Assembly: GCA_002426015.1 (NCBI GenBank) | Contig: DINS01000023.1 | Location: 14,171 to 78,170 of the forward strand | Source: Flavobacteriaceae bacterium UBA5534 | GTDB taxonomy: Bacteria > Bacteroidota > Bacteroidia > Flavobacteriales > Flavobacteriaceae | Reading direction: 5' to 3' | Length of the DNA: 64,000 nucleotides | Shown here: piece after piece, positions 38,775-47,571 of the stretch | How positions within the stretch are numbered: the first letter of the stretch is position 1 | How the letters are laid out: every line of letters begins with the position of its first letter | The notes under the pieces: generated by a model | Databases searched by the model: none | What the model saw: the letters and a program-made list of their open reading frames with translations, nothing else | Told to the model about the DNA's origin: nothing | Program-made: the position numbers and the translations under genes

Positions 38775-40349
38775 ATGAAAAAAATTACATTTTTACTTTT
38801 TATTTTTATTTCAACTTTTTCTTTTGCACAGATAGTTATTGGTAATGGTACAAATGAAACTCAAGGAACTCCATTTGACCCATATTTTGGACACACTTAC
38901 TCTCAAAGTATTTATCCTGCCTCAAGCATTAATGCAACTGCAGGTAACATTACAGGTTTGCAATGGTATTACAGTGGAACAACGACAGGAGTTTTGAGTA
39001 CTGATCTGGTTATCTATATTGCTCATACTTCAAAATCTACATTTTCATCAACTACTGATTGGGAACCAGTTGGTAACTTGACTCAAGTTTATTCAGGAAG
39101 TATTTCGGTCACTGGAACGGGTTATGTGACAATTACTTTTGATACATCATTCCCTTATAATGGAACTGATAATTTAATGATAGCGGTTGATGAAAACGAT
39201 CCAACTTTTGGTGTTTCTGCGGATGATTTTTATAACACCGCCGCACCTTCTAATAGCAGTATAGTTAGAAAAAGTGACCCGACAAATATCGATCCATCTA
39301 GCCCTGGGACTGGTACACTATCAGGATATGTTCCTAATGTTATTTTAAATGGACTTGTTTCAAGTTTACCGCCGAATTGTACGACGCTTACTCAAAGCAC
39401 ACTTATTAATCCAATTGGAAATATTTCTTGGGTTCCATCTTCTGGTGCTTCAGGGTATAATCTTTCAATTGGGTCAACATCTGGGGCTTCAGATATATTA
39501 CCAGTTACTGATGTGTTGAATGTAACAACTTACAGCTTAAGTGGTTTAGGATTGACTAATTCAACAACTTATTATGTAACTTTAGTTCCTTATAACGGAG
39601 CAGGACCTGTAATTGGATGTGCCGTTTTACCTTTTACAACTCGACCTGTAGCTGTTGCTAATGATTTATGTAGTGGAGCAATTGCTATTACTCATGAAAC
39701 AGAAGTTCCTAATGCAGCTGCCGCAACCCCAACTGCGGGAACGGTTATAAATGCATTTGACACCAATACTCCAGCAACAGTTTGTAATGCATTTACAGGA
39801 AATGCAAATGATGATGTTTGGTATTCTTTTGTAGCATCAGCTTCTGATGTTACAATTACTTATGAACTAAATTTTGATGGTGTAGCAACATTGTATTCTG
39901 GTTCTTGTGGATCATTGGTATATGTTCAATGTGCTGATTTAACAGTTACTACTGCACCAATTGTAGAAGAAATAACAGTTACTGGTTTAACTGTAGGAGA
40001 TACTTACTATACAAGAGTTTATCACTACCAATCTGCTCAACCTGCAAATGGTAATTTTAACGTGAAAGTTTGGACACCAAATATGTCAACTTTAGGTGTT
40101 GATGATGTTACTGCTGATGAAAATAGTTTTACTTATTTTCCTAATCCTGTAAAAAATACATTGACATTAAAAGCACATAACAATATCCAAAACGTATCTG
40201 TTTATAACATGCTTGGTCAGGAAGTGTTAAGAACTGCACCTAACACAATTGAAAATGAAGTTAATATGTCTTCATTGCAAACAGGCGCATATATTGTTAA
40301 GGTGACTATTAATGATAACACTAAAACAATTAGAGTTATTAAACAATAA
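38775..40349 (+). CDS. Secreted T9SS cargo with FN3 and PPC-like domains
   Basis: This 524-residue protein has a signal peptide (MKKITFLLFIFISTFSFAQ), an N-terminal beta-rich domain (GHTYSQSIYPASSI, ITGLQWYYSGT, DNLMIAVDEN), an FN3-like domain (NPIGNISWVPSSGASGYNLSIG), one PPC-like domain (NDLCSGAIAITHETE, DDVWYSFVASASDVTI), and a T9SS sorting domain. The sorting domain (FTYFPNPVKNTLTL, SLQTGAYIVKVTI) is nearly the same as in the preceding gene, so these are recent paralogues. A weak -7-like TACTTTTA lies upstream at about 38734. Function unknown; probably surface-exposed. Confidence 0.85.
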   Translation: MKKITFLLFIFISTFSFAQIVIGNGTNETQGTPFDPYFGHTYSQSIYPASSINATAGNITGLQWYYSGTTTGVLSTDLVIYIAHTSKSTFSSTTDWEPVGNLTQVYSGSISVTGTGYVTITFDTSFPYNGTDNLMIAVDENDPTFGVSADDFYNTAAPSNSSIVRKSDPTNIDPSSPGTGTLSGYVPNVILNGLVSSLPPNCTTLTQSTLINPIGNISWVPSSGASGYNLSIGSTSGASDILPVTDVLNVTTYSLSGLGLTNSTTYYVTLVPYNGAGPVIGCAVLPFTTRPVAVANDLCSGAIAITHETEVPNAAAATPTAGTVINAFDTNTPATVCNAFTGNANDDVWYSFVASASDVTITYELNFDGVATLYSGSCGSLVYVQCADLTVTTAPIVEEITVTGLTVGDTYYTRVYHYQSAQPANGNFNVKVWTPNMSTLGVDDVTADENSFTYFPNPVKNTLTLKAHNNIQNVSVYNMLGQEVLRTAPNTIENEVNMSSLQTGAYIVKVTINDNTKTIRVIKQ

Positions 40350-40371
40350 TTTATATAAAAATATAGTTTTC

Positions 40372-40402
40372 AAAAGCCACCTAATTGGTGGCTTTTGTAT
40401 TT
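40372..40402 (+). terminator. Terminator at end of T9SS cluster
   Basis: The 10-bp stem AAAAGCCACC / GGTGGCTTTT with a 5-nt loop is followed by a T-rich stretch. It separates the T9SS cluster from the glycosyltransferase operon and argues against a start for the next gene at 40385, which lies inside the hairpin. Confidence 0.88.
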
Positions 40403-40410
40403 TGTTTATT

Positions 40411-40418
40411 TACCTTTG
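40411..40418 (+). promoter_or_regulatory. -7 box (TACCTTTG) 5 nt before glycosyltransferase start
   Basis: An exact TAnnTTTG match ending 5 nt before the ATG at 40424. If it is used, transcription would start at or next to the start codon, giving a leaderless or nearly leaderless mRNA. Confidence 0.5.
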
Positions 40419-40423
40419 TGTCT

Positions 40424-41437
40424 ATGGTTGCACTTCATTTCTCCTTTATTATACCTGTGTACAACAGACCAGATGAGATCAAAGAATTGTTGGACAGTTT
40501 TTTGATTCAAGATGGAGATATTGCCTATGAAATTATTATCGTAGAAGATGGGTCGCAGATTTCTTCAAAGGAAGTCGTGGATAGATACTCTTCACAATTG
40601 AATATCACTTACTGTTTTAAGCCAAATTCTGGCCCTGGAGATTCGAGAAACTTTGGGATGAAAATGGCTAAAGGTAACTATTTCATTATTTTAGATTCCG
40701 ATTGTTTGCTGCCAAAACACTATATACAAACGGTTGCCAATAATTTAAAAGACAACTATGTTGATTGCTTTGGTGGTCCAGATGCAGCACATTCATCATT
40801 TACATCACTTCAAAAAGCGATTAATTTTGCGATGACCTCATTTATCACCACTGGTGGCATTAGAGGAGGTAAAGCATCTAACGAAAAATTTCAACCAAGA
40901 AGTTTTAACATGGGAATCTCTAAAGAAGCATTTGAGTCTTCTGGTGGCTTTGGGGTCATTCACCCTGGCGAAGATCCAGATTTGTCCATTCGTTTGATAT
41001 CACTTGGTTTTAAAACTAAATTATTCTCTGAAGCGTTTGTCTATCATAAAAGAAGAATATCTTGGTCTAAATTTTATAATCAGGTTCATAAATTTGGTTT
41101 GGTAAGGCCAATACTTAACCATTGGCACCCACATACCAATCGTTTGGTGTTTTGGCTGCCAACCCTGTTTTGCCTTGGGTTTATAATTGCTATAGTTTTT
41201 GCTGGTTTCGGGTACCTTTTGCCTATTATTGGCTATGGTTTGTATTTTTTTGTAGCTTTTATTATTGCAATCTTAACAACCAAACATCTTGGGGTAGCAC
41301 TGCAGTCCATGCTTGCTATTGCCATTCAGTTTTTTGGTTATGGTTACGGATTTTTAAAATCGACATTGGCAATAAAGCTGTTTAACAAAGTACCCGAGCA
41401 ACATTTTCCTAACTTATTCTTTAAGCATGCTGACTAA
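40424..41437 (+). CDS. Family 2 glycosyltransferase, membrane-associated
   Basis: The ATG at 40424 yields a 337-residue GT2 enzyme that starts directly with the first strand of the GT-A fold (HFSFIIPVYNRPDE). It shows the nucleotide-binding acidic IIVEDGS, the DxD-like LDSDC, and HPGEDPDLSIRL. Two or three hydrophobic helices near residues 240-300 anchor it to the inner membrane. The donor and acceptor are unknown; envelope polysaccharide or lipid glycosylation is likely. It overlaps the YbbR gene by 11 bp. An upstream ATG at 40385 falls within a terminator and is rejected. Confidence 0.88.
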   Translation: MVALHFSFIIPVYNRPDEIKELLDSFLIQDGDIAYEIIIVEDGSQISSKEVVDRYSSQLNITYCFKPNSGPGDSRNFGMKMAKGNYFIILDSDCLLPKHYIQTVANNLKDNYVDCFGGPDAAHSSFTSLQKAINFAMTSFITTGGIRGGKASNEKFQPRSFNMGISKEAFESSGGFGVIHPGEDPDLSIRLISLGFKTKLFSEAFVYHKRRISWSKFYNQVHKFGLVRPILNHWHPHTNRLVFWLPTLFCLGFIIAIVFAGFGYLLPIIGYGLYFFVAFIIAILTTKHLGVALQSMLAIAIQFFGYGYGFLKSTLAIKLFNKVPEQHFPNLFFKHAD

Positions 41438-42395
41438 ATTAAAAAACAAACTTTTAAAATCCATCAAAAGCCGAAAGCTTAATGTATTTGGATTGTTTTT
41501 TTTGTTGGCATTTATATTCTTGATTGTTACTAAATTGTCTAAAACTTATACCGAAACCATTCCTTTGAAGATTTCATACGTCAATCTTCCAGAAGAACAT
41601 TCATTAATTACAACAAAAGACTCTGTAGTAAAAGTGGTTGTTAAGTCCTATGGCTTTAATTTATTGCCTTATGTATTGTTCAGCCAATCGTTAAAGATTG
41701 ACTTTAAGAACGATGTTAGTCTAAAAAATAATCAATATGTATGGCAATCAAAGCAAAATATCCAGACTATAAATAAGCAGTTTAAAAATTCTGTAGAGAT
41801 TTTATCAGTGAGGCCAGATTCTTTGGTGTTTCCATTTCAAACTTTAACTGTCAAAATGGTTCCGGTGAGACTCAATAGCAAGATAGATTTTGCATTGGGC
41901 TATGACGTAGTTGATAACATAAAAATAAAACCTGATTCAGTAAAAGTGATTGGCCCAAAAAACCTGGTGTCGAAAGTTGATTATGTCAATACAAAAACGC
42001 TGACGCTTAAAAATGTGAATACAAGTTTTGAAAAGGTATTGACGATTAATTTTAGACCAAAAGACGAAAATGTATATCTTTCAGAGAAAAGTATAAAGGT
42101 GTCAGGTGAGGTTGGTAAATTTACTGAAGGTCTTTTGGAGATTCCGGTATCTATTACTAATTTACCTGCAAACACCAATATTAATTTTTTTCCTAAAACG
42201 GTTACTGTAATTTACTATGTGAGCCTAGATAATTACAGTAAGATCAAAGCAACCGATTTTAAAGTTGAATGTGACTTTGCAGAGATAAACAATTCTAACA
42301 GAACATTTTTAACACCAAAGTTGGTTAAAACACCAATCCAAATAAAAAGCGCAAGATTAAAACAAGACAAGGTCGAATTTATATTGATGCAATGA
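41427..42395 (+). CDS. YbbR-like domain protein, membrane-anchored
   Basis: This 322-residue protein has one transmembrane helix (about residues 18-36, VFGLFFLLAFIFLIVTKLS) followed by repeated YbbR-like beta domains (YTETIPLKISYVNLP, FQTLTVKMVPVRLNSKIDF, PDSVKVIGPKNLVSKV). YbbR/CdaR proteins regulate the diadenylate cyclase CdaA in Gram-positives, but no cdaA is in this window. The gene overlaps its neighbours by 11 bp (glycosyltransferase) and 4 bp (coaE), so all three are probably translated together. Confidence 0.8.
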   Translation: MLTKLKNKLLKSIKSRKLNVFGLFFLLAFIFLIVTKLSKTYTETIPLKISYVNLPEEHSLITTKDSVVKVVVKSYGFNLLPYVLFSQSLKIDFKNDVSLKNNQYVWQSKQNIQTINKQFKNSVEILSVRPDSLVFPFQTLTVKMVPVRLNSKIDFALGYDVVDNIKIKPDSVKVIGPKNLVSKVDYVNTKTLTLKNVNTSFEKVLTINFRPKDENVYLSEKSIKVSGEVGKFTEGLLEIPVSITNLPANTNINFFPKTVTVIYYVSLDNYSKIKATDFKVECDFAEINNSNRTFLTPKLVKTPIQIKSARLKQDKVEFILMQ

Positions 42396-42985
42396 AAATT
42401 ATAGGACTTACTGGCGGAATAGGAAGTGGCAAAACAACAGTTGCCAATATGTTTGCTGACTTGGGTGTGCCTATTTACATTGCCGATTCTGAAGCCAAGC
42501 AGCTTATGAATACCTCTAAAGTTATCAGGCGTAAACTTATTGCTCTGTTTGGTGAAATGGCCTATTCCCAACAAGGTCTTAATAAGGATTATATTGCATC
42601 AAAGATATTTAATGACAAAACCTATTTATCAAAAATGAATGCCATTGTGCACCCTAAAGTTGGTCAGCATTTTAAACGCTGGCTCAAAAAACAAGACGCA
42701 CCTTATGTCATTAAAGAAGCTGCCATTATTTTTGAGCACAATATGCAATCGCAATATGATTATATTATAACCGTTACTTCTACTGTGGAAGACAAGATCG
42801 ACCGTGTTTTAAAGAGAGATCAGACGTCTAAAGAAAAAATAGTGGCTATTATGAATAACCAAATGGCCGACGAAGAAAAAATTGCTAAGTCAGATTATGT
42901 AATAGTTAATGACCGATTGGAAGACACCAAAGCACAGGTAGAAAAACTTCACAAAGACCTATTGCAGCGTGTAAAAGTATCTTGA
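42392..42985 (+). CDS. coaE: Dephospho-CoA kinase CoaE
   Basis: CoaE phosphorylates dephospho-CoA to coenzyme A. The 197-residue P-loop kinase begins IIGLTGGIGSGKTTVANMF (Walker A), with IADSEAK, AIVHPKVGQHFKRWL and KEAAIIFEHN, all typical. Its start overlaps the YbbR gene by 4 bp. Length is normal. Confidence 0.95.
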   Translation: MKIIGLTGGIGSGKTTVANMFADLGVPIYIADSEAKQLMNTSKVIRRKLIALFGEMAYSQQGLNKDYIASKIFNDKTYLSKMNAIVHPKVGQHFKRWLKKQDAPYVIKEAAIIFEHNMQSQYDYIITVTSTVEDKIDRVLKRDQTSKEKIVAIMNNQMADEEKIAKSDYVIVNDRLEDTKAQVEKLHKDLLQRVKVS

Positions 42986-43045
42986 TTTTTTTAACATATT
43001 TGTTAATGTAAGGTTAAAGACAGCAAGTTGTAAATGTTAAAATGT

Positions 43046-43053
43046 TAAATTTG
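43046..43053 (+). promoter_or_regulatory. -7 box (TAAATTTG) immediately before the histidine kinase start
   Basis: An exact TAnnTTTG match ending 1 nt before the ATG at 43055, which is followed directly by a second in-frame ATG at 43058. If it is functional, the transcript could only begin at or after the second ATG. Confidence 0.35.
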
Positions 43054-43054
43054 A

Positions 43055-44629
43055 ATGATGGGTAAAAAGCTATTCGTTATGTTGGTGATTTTGATGAGTC
43101 TATCACTCATAGGAATCATTTTCGTACAGGTTTATTTTATCAATAATAGTTTACAAAACGAAAAAAGACAGTTTACACTTAATGTAAAGAGGTCTTTAAG
43201 CTTTGTTTCTAGTGCTATCGAAGATCGCGAATTCCAAAATTATGCAACCAAAATGCATGAGCTTATTGCAAGTGGAGTTGTTGCAGATTCTATTAATCTC
43301 AAAGAGTTGATTGTTAGAACCCAAGATGATGCAGCTAATCAAACTATTGTTTATAAAAGTGCCATATTAGAAGAAAGTTATAAAGTACCATCACTGTTCT
43401 TTGACATAGGTTTAGATAGTATCAGTATCAGTCGTCTTACCAATCAGCGAGAAACTGTAGTGTATGACAATAATGCTTTGGATGGGAATTTGAGAATCTC
43501 ACCTGTAAAGACAATTCGTGAGTTTAGTACGTTGTCAGAGCTAGAAAAAAAGCTTTATGAGCTACAGTATAGAGAGCAATATAAGAATTACCCAATATAC
43601 AAACGTATTTCTACCAATGATGTAGAACGCCTGTTATTAAAGCAATTAAAAGACGATGGCATTGAAACCAATTTCGAATTTGCCATTTATGATAAAGATT
43701 TAGCGACCAAAGTACAATCCAGTAATTTTGAGCTTGATAAAGCATCGACTTATGGTGTTCCTATTTTTTTGGACAATCATAATGAAAGCAATTATAAACT
43801 GTATGTAGATTTTCCTAACAGAAACAAATATCTATTTAACACAATTATAGGAATGACATTGCTTTCCATATTGTTTACAATGATTATCATTTTTGCATTT
43901 GCAAGTGCCATTTATCAAATTATAAAGCAACGTCAGATATCGCAAATTAAAACAGATTTTATCAACAATATGACTCATGAGTTCAAAACACCAATTGCAA
44001 CCATTAACTTGGCTTTGGACTCAATTAGAAACCCAAAAATAATAGGAGATCAAGAAAAAGTACTGCGCTATTTGAAAATGATAAAAGATGAGAACAAGCG
44101 AATGCACGCGCAGGTTGAAAACGTATTGAGAATATCTAAACTAGAAAGAAATGAACTAAACATTAGTAAGGATAGAGTATCATTGCACGACTTAATAGAA
44201 GATGCCATCACTCACGTAGAGTTGATAGTTGAAGATAGACAAGGTTATGTAAAAACCCATTTTGAAGCTGACAAGGCATCAGTATTGGCAAATGAAACCC
44301 ACTTTACCAATGTTATAGTAAACATGTTGGACAATGCCATTAAATATTCAGACGATGCTCCAAAAATAGATGTATATACTGAAAATGTAGGTAACCATAT
44401 ATTGCTGAAAGTATCAGACCAAGGAAATGGAATGTCTAAACAGGTACAAAAACGAATATTTGAAAAATTTTATAGAGAGCACACAGGAAATGTGCATAAC
44501 GTCAAAGGTCATGGATTAGGTTTGGCCTACGTAAAACAAATTGTAGAAGACCATCAAGGTCATATATCAGTAGAAAGTGAAAAAGGAAAAGGTAGTACAT
44601 TTATCATAAGGCTACCATTAATAACATAA
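43055..44629 (+). CDS. Two-component sensor histidine kinase
   Basis: This 524-residue kinase has an N-terminal transmembrane helix (about residues 6-28), a ~230-residue periplasmic sensor region with no recognised fold, and a second helix (about residues 261-288). The HisKA domain has H308 in the H-box NMTHEFKTPIA. The HATPase domain has N-box NVIVNMLDNAIKYS, G1 DQGNGM and G2 GHGLGLAYVK. It resembles Bacteroidota RprX-type kinases. Either ATG of the ATGATG start could be used. It is followed after 5 bp by its response regulator. The signal is unknown. Confidence 0.93.
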   Translation: MMGKKLFVMLVILMSLSLIGIIFVQVYFINNSLQNEKRQFTLNVKRSLSFVSSAIEDREFQNYATKMHELIASGVVADSINLKELIVRTQDDAANQTIVYKSAILEESYKVPSLFFDIGLDSISISRLTNQRETVVYDNNALDGNLRISPVKTIREFSTLSELEKKLYELQYREQYKNYPIYKRISTNDVERLLLKQLKDDGIETNFEFAIYDKDLATKVQSSNFELDKASTYGVPIFLDNHNESNYKLYVDFPNRNKYLFNTIIGMTLLSILFTMIIIFAFASAIYQIIKQRQISQIKTDFINNMTHEFKTPIATINLALDSIRNPKIIGDQEKVLRYLKMIKDENKRMHAQVENVLRISKLERNELNISKDRVSLHDLIEDAITHVELIVEDRQGYVKTHFEADKASVLANETHFTNVIVNMLDNAIKYSDDAPKIDVYTENVGNHILLKVSDQGNGMSKQVQKRIFEKFYREHTGNVHNVKGHGLGLAYVKQIVEDHQGHISVESEKGKGSTFIIRLPLIT

Positions 44630-44634
44630 ATATT

Positions 44635-45345
44635 ATGGAAGAGCAAAACAAGAAAATATTATTAGTAGAAGACGATCCAAATTTTGGAACTGTATTAAAA
44701 GACTATTTAAACATGAATGACTATGATGTCGTACATGCCAAAAATGGTATGGAAGGGTTTGAAAAATTTAAAAAGGATGATTATGACTTATGTATATTGG
44801 ATGTCATGATGCCCTATAAAGATGGATTTACTTTAGCTAAAGAAATTCGCGAGAAAAATGCCGATGTGCCAATTATTTTCTTGACAGCAAAGGCGATGAA
44901 AGAAGACGTCCTTAAAGGATATAAAGTAGGAGCAGACGACTATCTTAATAAACCCTTTGATAGTGAAGTGTTGTTGATGAAAATAAAAGCCATCATGCAG
45001 CGAAAAGCAACAGATACTGTTGCAGACAGCAAACAATTTGAGTTTAAAATTGGAGGCTTTGAATTGAACTCTAAATTGAGATTCCTCAAGTATAAAGATG
45101 GTGAAGCTGTAAAACTGTCACCAAAAGAAAACGAACTGTTACGTCTGTTGGCATTGCACGAAAACGACTTGATGCCAAGAGAGTTGGCATTGACCAAAAT
45201 ATGGAGAGACGATAATTATTTTACATCTCGTAGTATGGACGTGTATATCGCAAAACTGCGTAAATATTTAAAACTAGATGAGAATGTCGAAATTTTAAAT
45301 ATACACGGAGAAGGATTCAGGTTGGTGGTTAACCAAAACGCATAA
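44635..45345 (+). CDS. OmpR-family response regulator (RprY-like)
   Basis: This 236-residue protein has a receiver domain with phosphoacceptor Asp56 (CILDVMMP), acidic pocket EDD at 12-14, and Lys106 in LNKPF. A C-terminal winged-helix DNA-binding domain follows (LSPKENELLRLLALHEN, SRSMDVYIAKLRKYL). It is the cognate partner of the kinase 5 bp upstream and resembles RprY of Bacteroides. Targets cannot be inferred from this window. Confidence 0.94.
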   Translation: MEEQNKKILLVEDDPNFGTVLKDYLNMNDYDVVHAKNGMEGFEKFKKDDYDLCILDVMMPYKDGFTLAKEIREKNADVPIIFLTAKAMKEDVLKGYKVGADDYLNKPFDSEVLLMKIKAIMQRKATDTVADSKQFEFKIGGFELNSKLRFLKYKDGEAVKLSPKENELLRLLALHENDLMPRELALTKIWRDDNYFTSRSMDVYIAKLRKYLKLDENVEILNIHGEGFRLVVNQNA

Positions 45346-45368
45346 TCGCTAGAAATTATAGTATAAAA

Positions 45369-45400
45369 AAAGCCTATCTCAATGATAGGCTTTATCTTTT
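45369..45400. terminator. Bidirectional terminator between response regulator and cold-shock gene
   Basis: The 10-bp stem AAAGCCTATC / GATAGGCTTT with a 5-nt loop is flanked by A on the left and T-rich sequence on the right. It can therefore end both the plus-strand regulator transcript and the minus-strand cold-shock transcript. Confidence 0.85.
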
Positions 45401-45423
45401 TCTAAAAAGTTTAAGCGGAAGTA

Positions 45424-45615
45424 TTAGATAACTTTTACGTTTACTGCGTTCAATCCTTTTTTACCTTCTGTTAATTCGAATTCTACTTCATCACCTTCAC
45501 GAATCTCATCGATTAAACCAGAAATGTGCACAAAATGTTCTTTGTTGTTTCCTTCTTCAGTAATGAAACCAAAACCTTTAGCATCATTGAAGAATTTTAC
45601 TGTACCTTTATTCAT
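45424..45615 (-). CDS. Cold-shock domain protein (CspA family)
   Basis: This 63-residue protein is a single cold-shock domain starting MNKGTVKFFNDAKGFGFI. RNP1 is KGFGFI and RNP2-like is HFVHIS, both needed for single-stranded RNA/DNA binding. The start at 45615 is chosen because CSPs begin with this strand; the in-frame ATG 10 codons upstream adds an unlikely hydrophobic extension. Likely an RNA chaperone, possibly cold-induced. Own -7 box at 45643 and a leader of about 25 nt. Confidence 0.95.
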   Translation of the reverse strand: MNKGTVKFFNDAKGFGFITEEGNNKEHFVHISGLIDEIREGDEVEFELTEGKKGLNAVNVKVI

Positions 45616-45642
45616 AATAAATATTAAAAAATTAATTAGCGA

Positions 45643-45650
45643 CAAATGTA
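45643..45650 (-). promoter_or_regulatory. -7 box (TACATTTG, minus) for cold-shock gene
   Basis: On the minus strand this reads TACATTTG, an exact TAnnTTTG match 27 nt before the ATG ending at 45615. Confidence 0.55.
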
Positions 45651-45741
45651 ATGTTAATTAATTGAAATTGAGGTTTTTTTTTAATTTTTTCAATTATTCC
45701 TTCTTGATCAATGAGTAAATCTACTATTGAACACACACAAA

Positions 45742-46650
45742 TTATGCTATTCTGGAATTTATTTTACTGATAATATCTTTTTCATTAGCTTTATAATCAA
45801 ACCAAATAATGTCTTCATTTTTTTTGAACCAAGTAAGCTGTCGTTTTGCAAATCGTCGGGAGTTTTTCTTTATTTCTGAAATGGCAAACTCAAGGGTCCA
45901 TTCACCATTCAAAAAGTTGAAAAGTTCTTTGTAGCCAACTGTATTCAATGCATTCAAATGTTGTTGAGGCATCAATTTTTTGACTTCTTCAATCAACCCT
46001 TGCTCTATCATCATATCGACACGACGATTGATGCGGTCATAAATAACGGCTCTTTCGGCAGTCAATCCGATGGTTATGGTCTTGAATGGTCGCTTTTGTT
46101 TTTCTTTGTTCAAGTAAGAGGCATACGGTTTACCGGTTCCAATACAGATTTCTAAAGCTCTAATGATACGATGTGGATTATCGATAGCAATGGTTTTAAA
46201 CGAAACTGGATCTAATTGTTTTAATCGTTCTTGAAGATATTGCAATCCATTTGTCGCCAATTGCTGGTTTAAGTCATCTCTTATTTTTGAATCAACTTCT
46301 GGGAAATCGTCCAATCCTTTTGTTACTGAATCGACATACAGACCAGAGCCTCCAACCATAATGACTACATTATGTTTTATAAACAATTTGTCTAGTAATG
46401 CCATGGCATCTTTTTCAAAAGCACCAACGTTGTAATCATCTTTTACTGATTTGTGGTGTATAAAATGATGAGTGGCTGACTCTAATTCGGTTGGAGTAGG
46501 AGCTGCAGTGCCAATTTGCATTTCTTTAAAAAACTGGCGAGAATCGGCCGAGATTATTTCGGTTTTAAAATAATTGGCCAATTGTATGCTCAAAGCTGTT
46601 TTACCTATAGCTGTCGGACCAACAATGCTTATGAGATGCTTATTATTCAT
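45742..46650 (-). CDS. miaA: tRNA dimethylallyltransferase MiaA
   Basis: MiaA adds the dimethylallyl group to A37 of tRNAs reading UNN codons. The 302-residue protein has Walker A IVGPTAIGKTALS (about residues 9-21), SADSRQFFKEM, the GGSGLYVDSVTKGLDDFP segment, and a C-terminal RRFAKRQLTWFKK motif that contacts tRNA. Its start overlaps the ion channel gene by 8 bp. Confidence 0.96.
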   Translation of the reverse strand: MNNKHLISIVGPTAIGKTALSIQLANYFKTEIISADSRQFFKEMQIGTAAPTPTELESATHHFIHHKSVKDDYNVGAFEKDAMALLDKLFIKHNVVIMVGGSGLYVDSVTKGLDDFPEVDSKIRDDLNQQLATNGLQYLQERLKQLDPVSFKTIAIDNPHRIIRALEICIGTGKPYASYLNKEKQKRPFKTITIGLTAERAVIYDRINRRVDMMIEQGLIEEVKKLMPQQHLNALNTVGYKELFNFLNGEWTLEFAISEIKKNSRRFAKRQLTWFKKNEDIIWFDYKANEKDIISKINSRIA

Positions 46651-47566
46651 TCAAATTATATCCACATTTACTACAAAATTTTGCATTGTGGCTATGATTG
46701 TCAAACAAACAATTAGGACAGGAGTCTATTTCGTTTGTTGTATGCTGATCATTTTTAGCCATTTGAGCCGACACAATCCCAGTTGGTATTGCTATGATTC
46801 CGTAACCTAATATCATTATGGCTGAAGCTATTAGTTGACCTAATGGTGTTGCTGGTGAGATATCTCCATATCCAACAGTGGTTAAAGTAACAATAGCCCA
46901 GTACACACTTATTGGAATACTTGTAAATCCGCTTTCTGGAGATTCTACCAGATACATTACGGTGCCCAAAATGATACAGATGATTACAACAAATGATAAA
47001 AAAACAGCAATTTTTGCTCGACTCTCTTTTAGAGCAATTACAAAATTGGTAGATTCTCCTATATAGCGAGTTAACTTTAAAATCCTAAAAACACGTAATA
47101 ACCTCAAAGCTCTCAAGGCAACCAAAGAGTGAGTGCCCACTATAAAAAATGACAAATACATTGGAATGGTAGATAAAAAATCTATGATGCCATAAAAACT
47201 AAAAACATACCTCCTTGGGTTTTTAATCGTTATGATTCGTGCAATATATTCTATTGTAAAAAGGATGGTTATAATCCACTCTAAAATTTTAAATAACAGG
47301 TGAAATTTGGCATCTAATTCTTGTACGCTTTCAAGCATTACCAATAAAATACTGGCAATTATGACATAGAATAAAACTAAATCGAATAATTTACCTAAAC
47401 GCGTATCTGCACCAAATATAATCTCGTGCAATTTATTTTGCCATGGCTTTAACTTGCGTTTTTTTAAAAATAAAATATCTATAAACTTCAGAAAATTTAT
47501 TTTTATTCTTAATAAGAACCATTTGATTCTTTTTGAAAGGGTAATATTTGATTTGTTTTTGCCCAT
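46643..47566 (-). CDS. Voltage-gated potassium channel with C-terminal zinc ribbon
   Basis: This 307-residue channel has six transmembrane helices. S4 carries regularly spaced arginines (RALRLLRVFRILKLTRY) and the pore loop contains the K+ selectivity filter TVGYGD (about residue 233). After S6 (GYGIIAIPTGIVSAQMAK) comes a short cytoplasmic tail with two CxxC pairs (CPNCLFDNHSHNAKFCSKCGY), a predicted zinc ribbon rather than an RCK domain. The N-terminal ~45 residues are strongly basic. It would conduct K+ across the inner membrane. It overlaps miaA by 8 bp, and a -7 box lies 5 nt before its ATG. Confidence 0.9.
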   Translation of the reverse strand: MGKNKSNITLSKRIKWFLLRIKINFLKFIDILFLKKRKLKPWQNKLHEIIFGADTRLGKLFDLVLFYVIIASILLVMLESVQELDAKFHLLFKILEWIITILFTIEYIARIITIKNPRRYVFSFYGIIDFLSTIPMYLSFFIVGTHSLVALRALRLLRVFRILKLTRYIGESTNFVIALKESRAKIAVFLSFVVIICIILGTVMYLVESPESGFTSIPISVYWAIVTLTTVGYGDISPATPLGQLIASAIMILGYGIIAIPTGIVSAQMAKNDQHTTNEIDSCPNCLFDNHSHNAKFCSKCGYNLNE

Positions 47567-47571
47567 TAACC

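Noticed and set aside
40385..40423. Upstream ATG for the glycosyltransferase
   Set aside because: It lies inside the hairpin of the preceding terminator and adds a hydrophobic tail before the GT-A fold; the ATG at 40424 fits better.
41427..42395. YbbR protein as evidence for a c-di-AMP system here
   Set aside because: No diadenylate cyclase gene was found in the window, so only the domain assignment is supported.
45616..45645. Ten-residue N-terminal extension of the cold-shock protein
   Set aside because: It is hydrophobic, atypical for the family, and lies between the -7 box and the canonical MNKGTVKFF start.
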